Source: Pseudoalteromonas luteoviolacea (GTDB taxonomy: Bacteria; Pseudomonadota; Gammaproteobacteria; Enterobacterales; Alteromonadaceae). From it: a stretch of DNA of 64,000 nt. The stretch is from assembly GCF_001696455.1 (NCBI RefSeq), contig NZ_MAUJ01000009.1, positions 1 to 64,000 of the forward strand, given 5' to 3'. A program made the position numbers and the translations under genes. Every line of letters begins with the position of its first letter. The stretch's first letter is position 1. Shown one piece after another: positions 9,553 to 19,383 of this stretch. A model generated the notes under the pieces. That model was not told where the DNA came from. It worked only from the letters and a program-made list of their open reading frames with translations, and did no database searches.

Positions 9553-10149
9553 ATGATCAACCCGATTCTCAATATTATTTTTGACATCATCTCGGCGAGT
9601 CCGCATTTGAAAGTACATGAACTGGCAGAGCAACTGAAAGTCCAAAAAGCGCTTCCTGAACTAGATAAAGATAGTCATAAAGATCTGTTTAAAATAAATT
9701 TTTTAATAATGAATGGACTATATCAATTACAAAATGAGCTATTCGACTCGCATCATTTGGTTCATATCTCAGCGTTAGACATTTATATTGAACGTATGCA
9801 ACCAGACCAAGACACCATCAATGCGGACAACCAAAACCTCCCCTCACACACAGATCCGCTCAAAAGCTATTATTTAGATTGGAACAACTATGATACCAGT
9901 AAAGAAGAGATTGAAGCGCTGTTAAATGGATTTTGGCAACGCTATTTAAGCTGTGACAAAGGGGCTGGTTGTATGCAATCTCGAGAAGCGCTCATAAAGA
10001 AATGGCAACTGCCCAGTGCGTATGACTTACCTACCTTGCAAAAAAAGTGGCGAAGACTCGCTTTGTCTTGTCACCCAGATAGAGGCGGGAATAACCTCGA
10101 GTTTAACCAAATTAAACTCGAGTACGAACAGCTAAAAATGGCACTTTAG
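9553..10149 (+). CDS. DnaJ-related protein with C-terminal J domain
   Basis: This 198-residue protein has the DNAJ-related N-terminal region followed by a C-terminal J domain with the diagnostic HPD in LSCHPDRGG near residue 177. J domains stimulate DnaK ATPase, so it is probably a DnaK co-chaperone with an undefined client. It lacks the Gly/Phe linker and zinc fingers of DnaJ. ATG 9553 was chosen over 9535 because AGG lies 7 nt upstream. It diverges from the hybrid kinase, with about 85 bp between the starts for both promoters. Confidence 0.82.
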   Translation: MINPILNIIFDIISASPHLKVHELAEQLKVQKALPELDKDSHKDLFKINFLIMNGLYQLQNELFDSHHLVHISALDIYIERMQPDQDTINADNQNLPSHTDPLKSYYLDWNNYDTSKEEIEALLNGFWQRYLSCDKGAGCMQSREALIKKWQLPSAYDLPTLQKKWRRLALSCHPDRGGNNLEFNQIKLEYEQLKMAL

Positions 10150-10163
10150 TCAAAAAGATTTAT

Positions 10164-11546
10164 CTATACCAATCGCTTAGCTTTAATGCGTTTACCTTTG
10201 ACTTTATCGGCATGTAACTTACGGATTGCAGGTTTCACTGCATCTCTATAGATGGCGATATACGCTTGATTGTCTTGTACGGTGATGGTGCCGATATGTG
10301 CTGAACCGATACCGTTTTCACCTGTTAAGCATCCGACAATATCACCCGCTCGCACTTTTTGCTTTTTGCCCGCATCGATCATGACAGTCACCATACGAGG
10401 CTTATACACAGGCTTATCAAGTAGACTCAGCGGTGGCGTAGGCGATGGATTAAACTCTCGCTCATAAAGCTCACTCAGTTGCTTCACTTTAAAGGTTTCG
10501 TTTTCACCATACAGCGAGCAGGCAAAACCTTTTTTCCCGCCACGGCCTGTACGTCCGACTCTATGGACATGCGTTTGCGGATCAAGCGCCATATGGTAAT
10601 TGACCACCATATCGATGTCTTCAATATCCAAACCTCGGGCCGCAACATCCGTTGCCACCAATACAGAAGCACTCTTATTTGCAAATCGGAGTAACATTCT
10701 CTGGCGCTCGACTTGTGCTAAATCACCATGCAGCACAACCACTTGTAAGCCTGTTTGTTGTAGCTCAGTGAAAAGCTTTTTAGTTTCGACTTTGGTGTTG
10801 CAAAATACAATGCAACTTTCTGGCTTGTGTTGCAGCAACAGTAGCCTTAACGTATTAAATCTGAGTTTATTGTTTTTCAATGGGAAAAACTGTTGCTTGA
10901 TTTGTCGATTCAGCGTTTCGGTTTCACCTTTAACCAGTGTCGGTGTCTGCATAAAACGCTGCGACACTTGTTCAATGTCTTTGGGGTAAGTCGCGCTAAA
11001 CATCATAGTTTGACGCGCTTCTGGAAGATACACTGCGATGCTTTCAATTGCGTCAATGAAGCCCATATCCAGCATTTGATCCGCTTCATCCAGTATAAAG
11101 TGGCTTACTTGCGTTAAGTCTAAGGTCCCCTTGAACAAATGCTCTTCAACTCGACCAGGCGTCCCAACCACAATGTGCGCGCCATGTTCCAGCGAGCTGA
11201 TTTGCGGACCAATCGGTTCACCCCCGCAAATAGTCAATACTTTTATATTGCCGAGTTCTTTTGCCAGCTTCCTGACCTCTTCAGCAACCTGATTGGCTAA
11301 CTCTCGAGTCGGCGCCAAGATAAGGCCTTGGATCTGCTGATTAGAGGCATCGAGCTGCTGTAGCATTGCTAAGCTAAATGCCAGTGTTTTACCAGATCCT
11401 GTTTTTGCCTGTGCAACCACATCCTTGCCCGTAAGTAGCTCTGGTAAACTTTCTGCTTGAATCGGCGTCATTTGGCTGAATCCAGCTTTCTTAAGAGCGG
11501 ATAGTAACTCTGCGCGCAATGATAATTGAGTAAAAAGCGGGTTCAC
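10164..11546 (-). CDS. dbpA: ATP-dependent RNA helicase DbpA
   Basis: This 460-residue DEAD-box helicase acts in large-subunit ribosome assembly; its C-terminal RNA-recognition domain binds hairpin 92 of 23S rRNA. Motifs: TPIQAESLP, AKTGSGKT, PTRELANQ, DEAD in FILDEADQMLDMGF, SAT, and HRVGRTGRGG. The C-terminal DbpA domain is recognisable (VTVMIDAGKKQKVRAGDIVGCL, GSAHIGTI). The GTG at 11546 is chosen because CAGGA lies just upstream and the length then matches E. coli DbpA (457); an in-frame TTG at 11567 is less likely. It ends 14 bp from the convergent J-domain gene. Confidence 0.93.
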   Translation of the reverse strand: MNPLFTQLSLRAELLSALKKAGFSQMTPIQAESLPELLTGKDVVAQAKTGSGKTLAFSLAMLQQLDASNQQIQGLILAPTRELANQVAEEVRKLAKELGNIKVLTICGGEPIGPQISSLEHGAHIVVGTPGRVEEHLFKGTLDLTQVSHFILDEADQMLDMGFIDAIESIAVYLPEARQTMMFSATYPKDIEQVSQRFMQTPTLVKGETETLNRQIKQQFFPLKNNKLRFNTLRLLLLQHKPESCIVFCNTKVETKKLFTELQQTGLQVVVLHGDLAQVERQRMLLRFANKSASVLVATDVAARGLDIEDIDMVVNYHMALDPQTHVHRVGRTGRGGKKGFACSLYGENETFKVKQLSELYEREFNPSPTPPLSLLDKPVYKPRMVTVMIDAGKKQKVRAGDIVGCLTGENGIGSAHIGTITVQDNQAYIAIYRDAVKPAIRKLHADKVKGKRIKAKRLV

Positions 11547-11772
11547 ATGGTATTCCTGACAAATCAAATTACATTGATTTTATCAAAGAAGGTTACCCTT
11601 GGTATACCATGCAATCGCGTCAAAAGTACTCACTTTAAGTCATATACTCATTCAACTTCATCTTTTTATAACAACTCATAACGGCGCGCTTGTATGCATT
11701 TCATCCTATTAACGTTTTAATGTAAGAATTTCGGTGTCAAAATAGCCACATTACTACCGACTAAGGAAAATT

Positions 11773-13182
11773 ATGAAACTTGCATTTCGTACTTTGATCA
11801 AAACCAGCATATTACCGCTATTTGCACTCTGTACGAGCTATACCACAGTAGCTCAAGAATTTACTCAGGCTGAATTAGAAACGGTTGCTAAAGTACGCGA
11901 TCACGCGCGTAGCAGTGACTTAAGTTGGCAACTTGTTGAGTCACTGACCACTGAAGTAGGCCCTCGTTTACCTGGCACAGAAAACGACAAAATGGCCGTC
12001 GCTTGGGCTAAACAAAAGTTTCAGCAGCTCGGTTTTGATAAAGTTTGGTTGGAACCTTCCAAATTCCCAGAGTGGCGACGTTATCATGAGTCTGGATTCA
12101 TCTTAACACCGAGCAAACAGCCTCTACATCTAACGGCTTTGGGCAATAGCATCAGCACACCTAAGCAAGGGTTATCGGGTGAAGTCGTCTTATTCGAAAC
12201 GTTTGATGAGCTAGTTGCTGCACCAGCTGGGAGCTTGAAAGGAAAAATTGCATTTATCAATTATCGAATGAATAGAGATATTGACGGCAATGGCTATGGT
12301 CCGGCAGTAAAAGCCCGAAATAAAGGCGCTGTAGAGGCCGCTAAAAAAGGCGCGATTGCCTACATGATGCGCTCAGTCAGTACCAGTCATCATAGATTCG
12401 CCCATACTGGGGGCAGTCATTACACCGAAGGCGTCAGTAAGATTCCAACAACGGCTGTTGCAAACCCTGATGCTGATCAACTGGCACGCCTTATCGCACT
12501 TGGCAAACCTGTCAAAGTTGAACTAAACATTCAAACGGAAGATTTAGGCGAAGGGACAAGTTATAATGTCATCGGCGAAATTACAGGCTCCAAATATCCA
12601 GAGCAGTATGTACTTCTTGGTAGTCACCTTGATTCTTGGGATTTAGGCACTGGTGCCCTAGACGATGGTGCAGGCGTCGCACTGACCATGGCCGCCGCCA
12701 AGCATATCGCAGATCATACTCGACCTGAACGCAGCATTCGTGTTGTACTGTTTGCGGCTGAAGAGTTGGGACTATGGGGCGCAAAAGCATACTTTAAGCA
12801 CTATCAAGATCGCTTGAGCAATATTGTCGCTGCCGCTGAGTCAGACTTTGGCGCGGATGTTGTCTATGCTTTCGAGTCCAATGTGAACGCCGCCTCTCTC
12901 CCTGTCGTACGCGACATCGCGAAACAGTTAAAACCACTGGGCATTAAATATATTCGAAAAAATGCGGCGCGTGGCGGACCTGATCTGATCCCATTCAAGC
13001 AAATGACTTCGGCACCAATTTTCGATTTGCATCAAGTTGGCACCGACTACTTTGACTATCATCACACCGCCGATGATACGCTGGATAAAGTTGATCCAGA
13101 TAAACTAAAACAAAATACAGCCGCCTATGCGGTATTTGCCCTAATGGCTGCCAATGCAAAGACTGCCATGGCAGGCAAATAG
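11773..13182 (+). CDS. Secreted M28-family zinc metallopeptidase (carboxypeptidase Q-like)
   Basis: This 469-residue protein has a signal peptide ending near TTVAQE (about residue 28). It resembles M28 aminopeptidases and mammalian plasma glutamate carboxypeptidase. Two-zinc ligands are visible: His and Asp in GSHLDSWD and ALDDGAG, Glu pair in AAEELGLWG, Asp in ESDFGAD and His in YHHTADDT. A PA-like domain is inserted at roughly 120-240. It probably trims peptides in the periplasm or outside the cell. Good ribosome binding site (taaggaaaattATG). It is monocistronic or leads into the next small gene after 80 bp. Confidence 0.9.
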   Translation: MKLAFRTLIKTSILPLFALCTSYTTVAQEFTQAELETVAKVRDHARSSDLSWQLVESLTTEVGPRLPGTENDKMAVAWAKQKFQQLGFDKVWLEPSKFPEWRRYHESGFILTPSKQPLHLTALGNSISTPKQGLSGEVVLFETFDELVAAPAGSLKGKIAFINYRMNRDIDGNGYGPAVKARNKGAVEAAKKGAIAYMMRSVSTSHHRFAHTGGSHYTEGVSKIPTTAVANPDADQLARLIALGKPVKVELNIQTEDLGEGTSYNVIGEITGSKYPEQYVLLGSHLDSWDLGTGALDDGAGVALTMAAAKHIADHTRPERSIRVVLFAAEELGLWGAKAYFKHYQDRLSNIVAAAESDFGADVVYAFESNVNAASLPVVRDIAKQLKPLGIKYIRKNAARGGPDLIPFKQMTSAPIFDLHQVGTDYFDYHHTADDTLDKVDPDKLKQNTAAYAVFALMAANAKTAMAGK

Positions 13183-13262
13183 GTCTATTTGTGTCAAAGC
13201 AAAGCCATGTTATCTTTGTTTTGACACGCATTATGAAGGTGTAACTCACCACGGAGATGGCA

Positions 13263-14039
13263 ATGATAAAAAGCACCCTATTCCGCACCCATGACGTGAT
13301 CACCACATCCGTCAGTCGCTACAAGGCTATCATCATTGCCTTTTTGCTTGTTGGCTTCTGTGCTTATTGGATTGTGCAACATCAGCAAACACAGTCACAG
13401 CAGTCAATGTGGTTAAATGCGCCTAAAGTTGACGATGTCATCATGGTTGATTTTGGCAGGCTCCAAAGTGATCGCGTGTATCAACCACAGTTTAGAGTGG
13501 TACAAGTGATCGCCGTAGACGAAGACCAAGTTACTTTAAAGCAGGGTCGTTATACCTACGCGAGAAAACGCGATGCCAAACGCGCTATTCAACTCGACAA
13601 CTTGATGCTAGACAATTACTTCAAAACAGAGCCATGGCGTTTAACACGTGACGAAATTTTAGACTTGTATCAAAGCGGCGGGATCTACGCAGCATACCGA
13701 CCCAATGACATCTATGTGTTAGGTGGTATCGTTAAGCAGCGGGCTTTACCTCATTTTCCTAAGCATCAAAGAGCACAATTTTCTGCGCAAAATAGCCAAG
13801 GAATTAGTTTATATCAGCAAGGAGATCTAGCAGCTGCACGCGAGTCTTTTGAAGCAGCGGTAAGCAACCAAGACCAATGGGGAATGTACAACCTTGCCAC
13901 CATGTTGATCGCAGCAGAAGGTGGAGAGCAAGACTTACCCCGTGCATTTGAATTACTTATCAAAGCAAAAGCACAGGGCAATCTAAAAGCAAACGACGCG
14001 CTGGTGTCCCTTTGCCATATGCATCAAGTTTGCGAATGA
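13263..14039 (+). CDS. Membrane-anchored protein with C-terminal Sel1-like repeats
   Basis: This 258-residue protein has an N-terminal transmembrane helix (about 23-43, IIIAFLLVGFCAYWIV), then a charged middle region with no recognised domain (GRYTYARKRDAKRAIQL), and C-terminal Sel1/TPR-type helices (GISLYQQGDLAAARESFEAA; YNLATMLIAAEGGEQDLPRA). It is probably anchored in the inner membrane with the repeats outside as a protein-interaction surface. ATG 13263 is preferred because GGAG precedes it by 6 nt; the ATG at 13257 overlaps that site. Its 3' end overlaps the convergent GGDEF-EAL gene by 16 bp. Function unknown. Confidence 0.72.
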   Translation: MIKSTLFRTHDVITTSVSRYKAIIIAFLLVGFCAYWIVQHQQTQSQQSMWLNAPKVDDVIMVDFGRLQSDRVYQPQFRVVQVIAVDEDQVTLKQGRYTYARKRDAKRAIQLDNLMLDNYFKTEPWRLTRDEILDLYQSGGIYAAYRPNDIYVLGGIVKQRALPHFPKHQRAQFSAQNSQGISLYQQGDLAAARESFEAAVSNQDQWGMYNLATMLIAAEGGEQDLPRAFELLIKAKAQGNLKANDALVSLCHMHQVCE

Positions 14040-16642
14040 GCATGTGACTGAGCATGTTGCACGAGGAACCGCTCAAAGTCATCTGCATCACTTGGCTTAG
14101 CATGCAAATAACCTTGGGTGTAATCACACCCTAGCTGCTTTAATAGCTCTAACTGAGCTGGGGTTTCTACGCCCTCTGCGATCACTGTGAGCTTTAATTT
14201 ACTGGCCATAGACACGATGGCGCTGATAAGCGTCTTATCTTCTTCATCATCAGGCAAGTCTTTAATAAACGCTCTGTCAATCTTGAGCTTAGACAAAGGA
14301 AACCGCTTTAGATAACCCAGCGACGAATAGCCCGTACCAAAGTCATCAATAGCAAGCCCTACTCCCATTTGTCGCAATTGCTCCAACTGCAACTCTATCC
14401 CATCTGAATTATCAGCCAGCACCGTCTCAGTAATTTCGAGCGTTAAGCAAGTCGCTGGTAGGCCTGTATCTTTTAGGACCTTATCTACCAGACTTACGAT
14501 ATCTTGGCGTTTAAATTGTGTGCTAGATACGTTGACAGACACAAAGAAGGGTCTATCCGTTTTAGTAAGCCACGATCGAGCTTGCGCACATGCCTGATAA
14601 AGCACCCACTCTCCCATCGCTAAAATGAGCCCTAATTCTTCACTAATAGGGATAAAGTCAGCCGGAGATACTTCACCAAGCGCTTCGTTGTGCCAACGCA
14701 GAAGTGCCTCACATCCCAGTTTATTGCCTCGCCCTACAATTGGCTGATATACCACACGGAGTTCTTGGTTAGCTAGCGCACGATGCAGTGCCCCTTCCAA
14801 CTGGCTACGGGCCTTGGCATGCTCATGCATAGCTGCCGTGAAGAATTGAAAGCAATTGCGACCGTTCTCTTTGGCTTTGTACATGGCACTGTCGGCATTT
14901 CGCAGTAACACCTTTCTATCTTCACCATCATCTGGATAAAATGTGATGCCCATACTGCCTGAAACGTATGCTTCGTGACCTTCTAAGTGAAAAGGTTCAC
15001 TCAGCGCTCTGAGGATCTTTTCAGCAACTTTTTCCATATCACCAATCATTTCCATTTCAGGTAATAGCAAGGCAAATTCGTCCCCACCCAAGCGCGCCAC
15101 GGTATCTGAATTTCGGGTGCACTCTCTGATCCGATTGGCAGCTTCAATGAGCAACAAATCACCAATATGATGTCCTAGCGTATCATTCACCGCTTTGAAG
15201 CGGTCTAAATCGATAAAGCACACTGCTACACGAGATTGTTTGCGCTCTGCCTGCGTCAAAGCAATATCAAATTTAGCGTGATAATGATGACGATTGGCCA
15301 AGCCGGTCAAGTTATCAAAGTTCGCCTGTTGCCACATCAGTTGTTCATTGCGTTTTCGCGAGGTAATATCATTGAACAGTGCCACATACATATCAATCTC
15401 GCCATGCTGATCAAACACCGCAGAAACTTGCAGCCAGCTTGGGTAAACTTCGCCATTCTTTCGCTTGTTCCAAATTTCACCTTCCCAATGGCCACGTGAA
15501 CTTAAAGCGTCATAAAGCTGGGTAAAATATGCCGTGTCGTGACGGCCCGAATTAAATATGGCGGGCGTTTTCCCCATCACCTCGGGCCCACTAAACCCCG
15601 TTATTTCAGTAAAAGCCTTATTGACCATCTGAATACGATTGTGCTTGTCAGACACTAAAACACCTTCGCTCGTTGTCGAGAATACTGTACTGGCGAGCCG
15701 TTGCTCTTGCTCATCTATCAAACGCTGAGTAATATTTTGTAGAAGGTAAATATGGCCATATAAATCACCATTATTGTCCAACACATCCGTTTTACTTATT
15801 TCCACATCTAAGGTGCCGAAATTCGTATCCAACTTACATTCTTTTGGCTCAAATTGTGTTGCTTCTACGCATGTGCAATCGTCCAATGCGTCAAAGATCA
15901 ACTTGCCATCTAACTCTCCCAGATCTTGATATGCTGCACGGTTAGCAGACATCACTTTTTCGTCTGGATCTGTAAAAATGAGGTACTCGCCAATGGCATC
16001 AAAAATCGCATTTAAACGCGCTCTTTGATACTCCAAGCGGCGTTTGGTTTTGCGCAAACGCAAAAACCCCCAACCGAGGATCACCGTCGTGCCAATAAGA
16101 ATGGCGATCACACTGCTGAGTAAAAAGACTTGCACTGTACTGGCGTGTTTTATTTCTTTCGTTTGTAACGCGACTTGTTGCTCTAAGTTACTTTGATAGT
16201 GCCACAGCGCATGCTCTAACTTGCGCCGTGCACTGACATCTTGGATCACTGAGAAAAGTAAGGCCTCGCCACTTTCATCCATAAAAGGCGAAGAGTAAAC
16301 TGACACGGTGCGATTTTCGCCGTTTGCCAATCGGTGTTGGAAAATGAAGTAATTGCGCCCTTCATTTAAGGCTGACAGCCGCTCCTTCTCAACTTGCTGC
16401 GGTGTAAATTGATTAATCTCTTGAATGTACAGGTTTTCTAACTGCCCTTTACTATACCCATAAAAGTCCGCCGCAGACTGGTTGGCACGCACAATCCTGC
16501 CGCTGTCTGGTTCAATCAGCAACATAACTGCACTGTGGTTATCAAATACCTCGGTAGGCAAACTTTGCGCCAAAGATTTCGGAGTAAAAGTCGCCACTAA
16601 TAAGCATAATGCTAGGTAAACTATTGTTGTTATTGTCTTCAA
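14024..16642 (-). CDS. PAS-GGDEF-EAL cyclic-di-GMP signalling protein with an extracytoplasmic PAS
   Basis: From TTG 16642 this is 872 residues. A clean signal peptide (KTITTIVYLALCLLVATF...SLAQS) is followed by a PAS-like fold (LIEPDSGRIVRANQSAADFYGY), one membrane helix near 175-195 (VFLLSSVIAILIGTTVILGW), two more PAS domains, then GGDEF and EAL. GGDEF has an intact GGDEF motif and an RxxD inhibitory site (RNSD) five residues before it. EAL has EALLRW, DDFGTGYSS and the KIDR block, so either activity is possible. TTG was chosen because GGAGG lies 4 nt upstream and it begins a perfect signal peptide; the GTG at 16672 has no ribosome binding site. Confidence 0.88.
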   Translation of the reverse strand: MKTITTIVYLALCLLVATFTPKSLAQSLPTEVFDNHSAVMLLIEPDSGRIVRANQSAADFYGYSKGQLENLYIQEINQFTPQQVEKERLSALNEGRNYFIFQHRLANGENRTVSVYSSPFMDESGEALLFSVIQDVSARRKLEHALWHYQSNLEQQVALQTKEIKHASTVQVFLLSSVIAILIGTTVILGWGFLRLRKTKRRLEYQRARLNAIFDAIGEYLIFTDPDEKVMSANRAAYQDLGELDGKLIFDALDDCTCVEATQFEPKECKLDTNFGTLDVEISKTDVLDNNGDLYGHIYLLQNITQRLIDEQEQRLASTVFSTTSEGVLVSDKHNRIQMVNKAFTEITGFSGPEVMGKTPAIFNSGRHDTAYFTQLYDALSSRGHWEGEIWNKRKNGEVYPSWLQVSAVFDQHGEIDMYVALFNDITSRKRNEQLMWQQANFDNLTGLANRHHYHAKFDIALTQAERKQSRVAVCFIDLDRFKAVNDTLGHHIGDLLLIEAANRIRECTRNSDTVARLGGDEFALLLPEMEMIGDMEKVAEKILRALSEPFHLEGHEAYVSGSMGITFYPDDGEDRKVLLRNADSAMYKAKENGRNCFQFFTAAMHEHAKARSQLEGALHRALANQELRVVYQPIVGRGNKLGCEALLRWHNEALGEVSPADFIPISEELGLILAMGEWVLYQACAQARSWLTKTDRPFFVSVNVSSTQFKRQDIVSLVDKVLKDTGLPATCLTLEITETVLADNSDGIELQLEQLRQMGVGLAIDDFGTGYSSLGYLKRFPLSKLKIDRAFIKDLPDDEEDKTLISAIVSMASKLKLTVIAEGVETPAQLELLKQLGCDYTQGYLHAKPSDADDFERFLVQHAQSHAHSQT

Positions 16643-16925
16643 GTCGCCTCCAATAGATACCCGTCGACTCACTCTGACTATAGCCCAAAGGCCAAATCAA
16701 GGAAACATAAGACTCACAATCAAAGGCAAAAAGCCAATCGGTAACAAATCTAGAAGTGCGACACCAGCGTATAAAGACACCAACACTTTGTTAATCACAG
16801 GCTGCTCTGTCGCAACCAACTAAATCGATTAATTCCAATATTCCTCGCTTAGAGTATGTTCAGCGGGTAGGGAGTTGATATACTTGCTGCCACAGATAGG
16901 CTTACTCACTGCGTAATAGGCTAAA

Positions 16926-18401
16926 ATGAAATATAAAGACTTAAGAGAGTTCATCGAGTTGCTTGAAAAGCAAGGTGAACTTGTCCGTGTCAGTCAACCC
17001 ATTTCAACCAAATTAGAAATGACTGAAATTGCAGACCGCACCTTACGTGCCGGTGGCCCTGCCATTTTATTTGAAAACCCAGAAGGGTTTGATATTCCCG
17101 TCCTTGCAAATTTATTTGGCACGCCAAAACGCGTCGCAATGGGCATGGGCCAGACTGATGTCAGCGAGCTTCGTGAAGTTGGCAAGCTATTGGCGTTTCT
17201 TAAAGAGCCAGAGCCGCCAAAAGGAATTAAAGAAGCCATAGGCCAAATTCCGGTTTTTAAGCAAGTACTCAACATGCCCGCCAAGGAGCTAAAAAAAGCG
17301 CCTTGTCAGCAAGTTGTATTAAGTGGTGACGATGTAGATTTGACTAAGTTGCCTATTCAGCACTGTTGGCCTGGTGATGCTGCACCGCTCATCACATGGG
17401 GTCTCACGGTCACCAAAGGGCCACATAAAAAACGTCAGAACTTAGGTATTTACCGTCAACAGTTACTGGGCAAAAATAAAATCATCATGCGCTGGTTATC
17501 TCATCGCGGCGGTGCATTGGACTATCAAGAGTGGTGTAAAGAACACCCGGGTAAACCCTATCCAGTATCGGTGGCATTAGGTGCCGATCCAGCCACGATT
17601 TTAGGCGCAGTAACACCGGTGCCAGACACCCTCAGCGAGTATGCTTTTGCGGGGCTGTTGCGCGGTAGCAAAACCGAAGTGGTCAAGTCCATTTCAAACG
17701 ACCTACAAGTACCCGCCAGTGCAGAAATTGTGCTTGAGGGATATATCGAACAAGGGGAGACAGCACCAGAGGGACCTTATGGAGATCACACCGGCTACTA
17801 CAACGAAGTCGATGATTTTCCGGTCATGACAGTGACGCATATCACACATCGTGAAAACCCGATTTATCACAGTACCTACACTGGCCGCCCGCCAGATGAG
17901 CCAGCGATTCTGGGTGTGGCACTTAACGAAGTCTTTGTGCCAATTTTACAAAAGCAGTTCCCTGAAATCGTCGATTTTTACCTTCCTCCTGAGGGGTGCT
18001 CCTATCGTATGGCAGTCGTCACGATGAAAAAACAATATCCTGGCCATGCTAAACGCGTAATGATGGGCGTTTGGTCTTTCCTACGCCAGTTTATGTACAC
18101 TAAATTCGTCATCGTCTGTGATGATGATGTAAATGCGCGTGACTGGAATGACGTAATCTGGGCCATTACGACCCGAATGGATCCGGCAAGAGACACCACT
18201 ATGATAGAAAGCACGCCAATTGATTATCTTGATTTTGCGTCACCAGTCTCTGGGCTTGGCTCTAAAATGGGCATGGACGCGACCAACAAGTGGCCTGGCG
18301 AAACGGACAGAGAATGGGGCGTACCCATCGTGATGGACGAAGATGTGAAACGCAAAGTCGATGATATGTGGGACAGCTTAGGCATTATGGATAAGCAATA
18401 A
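16926..18401 (+). CDS. ubiD: 4-hydroxy-3-polyprenylbenzoate decarboxylase UbiD
   Basis: This 491-residue prenylated-FMN-dependent decarboxylase removes the carboxyl group from 3-polyprenyl-4-hydroxybenzoate in ubiquinone synthesis; the cofactor comes from UbiX, which is not in this window. The N-terminus MKYKDLREFIELLEKQGEL, the ENPEGFDIPVLANLFGTP block, and the segment APEGPYGDHTGYYN with acidic active-site residues are all typical. Length matches E. coli UbiD (497). fre follows 137 bp downstream, an arrangement shared with E. coli. Confidence 0.96.
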   Translation: MKYKDLREFIELLEKQGELVRVSQPISTKLEMTEIADRTLRAGGPAILFENPEGFDIPVLANLFGTPKRVAMGMGQTDVSELREVGKLLAFLKEPEPPKGIKEAIGQIPVFKQVLNMPAKELKKAPCQQVVLSGDDVDLTKLPIQHCWPGDAAPLITWGLTVTKGPHKKRQNLGIYRQQLLGKNKIIMRWLSHRGGALDYQEWCKEHPGKPYPVSVALGADPATILGAVTPVPDTLSEYAFAGLLRGSKTEVVKSISNDLQVPASAEIVLEGYIEQGETAPEGPYGDHTGYYNEVDDFPVMTVTHITHRENPIYHSTYTGRPPDEPAILGVALNEVFVPILQKQFPEIVDFYLPPEGCSYRMAVVTMKKQYPGHAKRVMMGVWSFLRQFMYTKFVIVCDDDVNARDWNDVIWAITTRMDPARDTTMIESTPIDYLDFASPVSGLGSKMGMDATNKWPGETDREWGVPIVMDEDVKRKVDDMWDSLGIMDKQ

Positions 18402-18461
18402 CATTTTAGTATTGTGCACTTTTAGCAAAGTTTGTTTTACTTTCAGGTAATTTCCAAGCAA

Positions 18462-18481
18462 CGCGATATAACAATATCGCG
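18462..18481. repeat. Perfect inverted repeat upstream of fre
   Basis: CGCGATAT-aaca-ATATCGCG is an 8-bp perfect inverted repeat with a 4-bp spacer, 57 bp before the fre start and 60 bp after the ubiD stop. It could be an operator or a hairpin in a ubiD-fre transcript. There is no T-run after it, so it is not a canonical terminator. Confidence 0.5.
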
Positions 18482-18538
18482 ATTAAATATGTTACAGTGC
18501 GCATACTTTCGCCAAGGTGCTTAATAAAAAGGTTTGAA

Positions 18539-19252
18539 ATGCAGATATTAAAAGCGCGTGTAGAGGCTATTTCTCCTCTCACAGAATTTGTTTACAAGGT
18601 GCTGTTGAAGCCACAGCAAGACGCAGAATTTTCCGCTGGCCACTATTTACAGCTGGTACTTGGTGAAAAAGACAAGCGTGCATTTTCGATTGCGAGCAGC
18701 CCATCGAATAAACAAGAGCTTGAGCTACATATTGGTGCATCAGGTGCTGATTCTTACGCTATGCAAGCATTAGAACACCTGAAAACAGCCCACATAGATG
18801 GCGCTGACGTAGACTTAGAAGTCGGACTGGGTGTGTCACAAGTGCGCCCCGAGCAAGCGAGACCCATCGTGTTGTTAGCCGGTGGTACTGGGTTTTCATA
18901 CGTAAAATCTATGGCTGACCATCTTGCAGAAATTAATTACGATCAACCAGTATTGTTTTACTGGGGCGTAAAAGAAGAGTCTGCGCTGTATGCCAAAGCA
19001 GAGATGGAAGCATGGGCAGCAAGCAAAAAGAACTTCCAGTTTATCCCAGTTGTCGAAAACGCAACTGACACTTGGCAAGGTCACACAGGCTTTGTGCATC
19101 AGGCTGTAATGAAAGACATCATTTCTTTAGAACCATACAGCGTTTATATGGCTGGCCGCTTTAACATGATTGGCATCGTCCGCGATGATTTTATCAATCA
19201 TGGTGCCAATCGCGACTTCATGTACGCAGATGCCTTTGCATTCATCAAGTAA
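18539..19252 (+). CDS. fre: NAD(P)H-flavin reductase
   Basis: This 237-residue oxidoreductase reduces free flavins with NAD(P)H and can indirectly reduce ferric iron or activate other enzymes. The flavin-binding motif RAFSIASSP lies near residue 47, the nucleotide-binding GGTGFSYVKSM near residue 115, and the C-terminal MAGRFNM follows. Its length matches E. coli Fre (233). ATG 18539 is preferred to 18497: AAGG is just upstream and MQILKARVEAISPLT aligns with the family start. Confidence 0.92.
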   Translation: MQILKARVEAISPLTEFVYKVLLKPQQDAEFSAGHYLQLVLGEKDKRAFSIASSPSNKQELELHIGASGADSYAMQALEHLKTAHIDGADVDLEVGLGVSQVRPEQARPIVLLAGGTGFSYVKSMADHLAEINYDQPVLFYWGVKEESALYAKAEMEAWAASKKNFQFIPVVENATDTWQGHTGFVHQAVMKDIISLEPYSVYMAGRFNMIGIVRDDFINHGANRDFMYADAFAFIK

Positions 19253-19260
19253 TGCACACA

Positions 19261-19288
19261 GAGCGCGTAATATTTAAATTGCGCGCTC
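19261..19288. repeat. Hairpin between fre and the CBS-domain gene
   Basis: GAGCGCG / CGCGCTC arms (19261-19267 and 19282-19288) flank an AT-rich loop, starting 8 bp after the fre stop. GC-rich arms suggest a transcript-end hairpin, but the following bases (aatctaaaaaatc) lack a T-tract, so terminator function is uncertain. Confidence 0.45.
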
Positions 19289-19383
19289 AATCTAAAAAAT
19301 CAATCGAAATAATATAAATAATCAATTTTAAAAATATACCGGTTTTGCCCATACTACTCCTAACACAAGATAGGAGACACACC

